Source of the DNA: Cupriavidus malaysiensis
GTDB taxonomy: Bacteria > Pseudomonadota > Gammaproteobacteria > Burkholderiales > Burkholderiaceae
Assembly: GCF_001854325.1 (NCBI RefSeq)
Contig: NZ_CP017754.1
Location: 372,001-436,000, forward strand
Reading direction: 5' to 3'
Length of the DNA stretch: 64,000 bases
Positions 62,127-64,000 of this stretch are shown in pieces. Each line of letters opens with the position of its first letter. The first letter of the stretch is position 1. The position numbers were made by a program, and so were the translations under genes. The notes beneath the pieces were generated by a model. That model did not search any database. It saw nothing but the letters and a program-made list of their open reading frames with translations, and had not been told where the DNA came from.

Positions 62127-64000
62127 ATGAGCCAGAAGAACCTGCACCAGGAGCATCACTTCGAGGAGGAGATCTGCCAGCACCTGGCCAAGCATGGCTG
62201 GCTGTACGCCGAAGGCGATGCCGCCCAGTTCGACCGCGCCAACGGTCTGTTCCGCCCAGACCTGCTGGCCTGGGTAGAAGCCACTCAGCCTGAGAGCTAC
62301 CAGCGCCTGGCCAAGACTCACGGCGCTGCGCTGCCCCAGGTGCTGGCCGAGCGCGTGCGCAAGAACCTCAACGAGCGCGGCACGCTGGACGTGCTGCGGC
62401 GCGGCGTGGAGATGCTGGGCCTGAAAGAGCCGCTGATGCTGGCGCAGTTCAAGCCGGCGCTGGCCATCAACCCAGCCATCCAGGCGCACTACGCGGCCAA
62501 CCGGCTGCGCGTGGTGCGGCAAGTCTGCCACTCGCCGAACCAGCCTAAGGACGAGCTGGACTTGGTGCTGTTCCTCAACGGCATTCCAGTGGCTACCGCC
62601 GAGCTGAAATCCGACTTCACGCAGAGCGTGCACGATGCGGTGGACCAGTACCGCTTCGACCGCCCGCCGCAGCCCAAGGGCGGTGTGCTGGAGCCCTTGC
62701 TTGCCTTCCCGGGCGGCGCGCTGGTGCACTTCGCCGTCAGCCAGTCGGAAGTGATGATGGCCACCAAGCTGGCGGGGCCGGCCACCACCTTCCTGCCCTT
62801 CAACCGAGGCAATGCCGGCGGCGCCGGCAATGCGCCGAACCCCGATGGCTTCCGCACGGCCTACTTGTGGGAGGAAGTCTGGTCGCGCGAGAGCTGGCTG
62901 GACATCCTGCATCGCTATCTGATCGGCAAGCGCGACGACAAGAAGCAGCTCAAGGCCGTCATCTTCCCGCGCTATCACCAGCTCGACGCCACGCGCAAGC
63001 TGGTGGCAGACGTCCTTGTCAACGGCCCCGGCAACCGCTACCTGATCCAGCATTCCGCCGGCTCCGGCAAGACCAACTCCATTGCCTGGACGGCGCATTT
63101 CCTGGCCGACCTGCACGACGCCCAGCACAACAAGCTGTTCGACAGCGTACTGGTGGTGAGCGACCGCACCGTGCTCGATGCACAGTTACAGGAAGCGATC
63201 TTCGATTTCGAGCGCACCACCGGTGTGGTGGCTAGCGTCACCAACGAGCACGGCAGCAAGAGCGCCCAACTCTCGCAGGCGCTGAAGGACGGCAAGAAGA
63301 TCATCGTCTGCACCATCCAGACCTTCCCCTTCGCGCTGAAAGCCGTGCAGAGCCTGGCTGCCACGGAGGGCAAACGTTTTGCGGTGATTGCTGACGAAGC
63401 CCATAGCTCCCAGACAGGCGAGGCCGCCTCCAAGCTCAAGGAGTTGTTGTCGGCGGAGGAGTGGGCGGAGCTCCAGGACGGAGGAGAGGTGGATACGGAA
63501 GCGCTGCTGGCCGCCCAGATGGAAGCCCGCACCGGCGCGAAGGGCTTGACCTACGTCGCCTTTACCGCCACCCCCAAAGGCAAGACGCTGGAACTGTTCG
63601 GGCGCAAGGGGGCGGATGGCATGCCGCAGCCCTTCCATGTCTATTCCATGCGCCAAGCCATCGAGGAAGGCTTCATCCTCGACGTGCTGAAGAACTACAC
63701 CAGCTACAAACTGGCCTTCAAGCTCGCCCACGACGGCCAGGAGTTCGACGACAAGCAGGTCGAACGCAGCGCCGCCATGAAAGGCGTGATGCAGTGGGTG
63801 CGGCTGCATCCCTACAACATCGCCAGCAAAGTGCAGATCATTGTCGAGCACTACCGCGAGAACGTGCAGCCGCTGCTCGAGGGCAGGGCCAAGGCCATGG
63901 TCGTGGTCGGCAGCCGCAAAGAGGCCGTGCGCTGGCAGAAGGCCATCCGAGCCTACATCGCCAAGCAGAACTACCCGCTGGGCGTGCTGGTCGCCTTCTC
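62127..64000 (+). CDS. hsdR: Type I restriction endonuclease subunit, 3' end outside window
   Basis: The first 624 residues are visible and the frame is open at the edge. The N-terminal nuclease has the site DELDLVLFLNG and ExK in ATAELKSDF (about 145-160). The motor has Walker A HSAGSGKTNS near 315 and DEAH-type IADEAHSSQ near 420. HsdR pulls DNA through the complex and cuts at a distance from the recognition site. ATG 62127 follows AGGGAAGACC. With hsdM and hsdS it completes a type I system; the visible part is intact. Confidence 0.92.
   Translation, partial: MSQKNLHQEHHFEEEICQHLAKHGWLYAEGDAAQFDRANGLFRPDLLAWVEATQPESYQRLAKTHGAALPQVLAERVRKNLNERGTLDVLRRGVEMLGLKEPLMLAQFKPALAINPAIQAHYAANRLRVVRQVCHSPNQPKDELDLVLFLNGIPVATAELKSDFTQSVHDAVDQYRFDRPPQPKGGVLEPLLAFPGGALVHFAVSQSEVMMATKLAGPATTFLPFNRGNAGGAGNAPNPDGFRTAYLWEEVWSRESWLDILHRYLIGKRDDKKQLKAVIFPRYHQLDATRKLVADVLVNGPGNRYLIQHSAGSGKTNSIAWTAHFLADLHDAQHNKLFDSVLVVSDRTVLDAQLQEAIFDFERTTGVVASVTNEHGSKSAQLSQALKDGKKIIVCTIQTFPFALKAVQSLAATEGKRFAVIADEAHSSQTGEAASKLKELLSAEEWAELQDGGEVDTEALLAAQMEARTGAKGLTYVAFTATPKGKTLELFGRKGADGMPQPFHVYSMRQAIEEGFILDVLKNYTSYKLAFKLAHDGQEFDDKQVERSAAMKGVMQWVRLHPYNIASKVQIIVEHYRENVQPLLEGRAKAMVVVGSRKEAVRWQKAIRAYIAKQNYPLGVLVAF

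Overview
The window is 64 kb of GC-rich DNA. Its gene content suggests a betaproteobacterium of the Burkholderiales, of Cupriavidus, Ralstonia or Burkholderia type: a methylaromatic ortho-cleavage cluster, many LysR regulators, a type VI amidase effector and dense overlapping operons. Genus is an inference; no rRNA, tRNA or phylogenetic marker is present. Two genes run off the edges: a lipoprotein at the left and hsdR at the right.

Positions 1-9415 look like ordinary chromosomal metabolism. After a lipoprotein and a drug-efflux-type MFS pump with a divergent LysR regulator comes a seven-gene cluster. It matches the mml pathway (4-methylcatechol/4-methylmuconolactone degradation) in gene order and in the active-site residues of MmlI: lactone hydrolase, LysR, CoA-transferase A and B, transporter, methylisomerase and isomerase. 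Positions 9545-16630 hold a hipBA toxin-antitoxin pair, a small secreted protein, an ECF sigma/anti-sigma pair, a lipoprotein with an LRAT-type peptidase or acyltransferase, an alpha/beta hydrolase and an AraC regulator.

Positions 16910-39576 form a dense block of nucleic-acid and nucleotide-handling genes that looks like a defence island. It contains a WYL regulator, an unrecognised protein divergent from an AddB/AddA-like nuclease-helicase pair, a triple zinc-knuckle miniprotein, a NERD-domain helicase, a three-GTPase dynamin-like operon, a double-AAA ATPase, a second WYL regulator and McrBC. Positions 40001-42343 return to ordinary genes (YcxB-like protein, exported protein, diguanylate cyclase).

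Positions 42659-46716 are a probable interbacterial competition locus. A Tae4-like amidase is translationally coupled to a small membrane protein. Divergent from it lies a row of four related exported Cys-rich proteins, one killed by a stop codon, with a recombination scar between copies. I read the row as a candidate immunity array.

Positions 47593-52018 are the most interesting part: a compact four-gene operon of an AAA+ ATPase, an amphipathic/helical protein, a MotA/TolQ-like channel subunit with a very long cytoplasmic tail, and a MotB/OmpA-like stator. The last two resemble ZorA and ZorB of Zorya anti-phage systems, but the accessory genes are not the ZorC/D, ZorE or ZorF/G sets I know. 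IS3 and IS30 remnants follow, then a large UPF1/DNA2-like helicase, then a type I restriction-modification operon with a PD-(D/E)XK protein inserted between hsdS and hsdR. One 23-bp palindrome recurs with a single change upstream of the AddAB-like pair and upstream of the Zorya-like operon, suggesting shared control. Short tandem repeats, mostly 9 bp, occur throughout the window in both coding and noncoding DNA.
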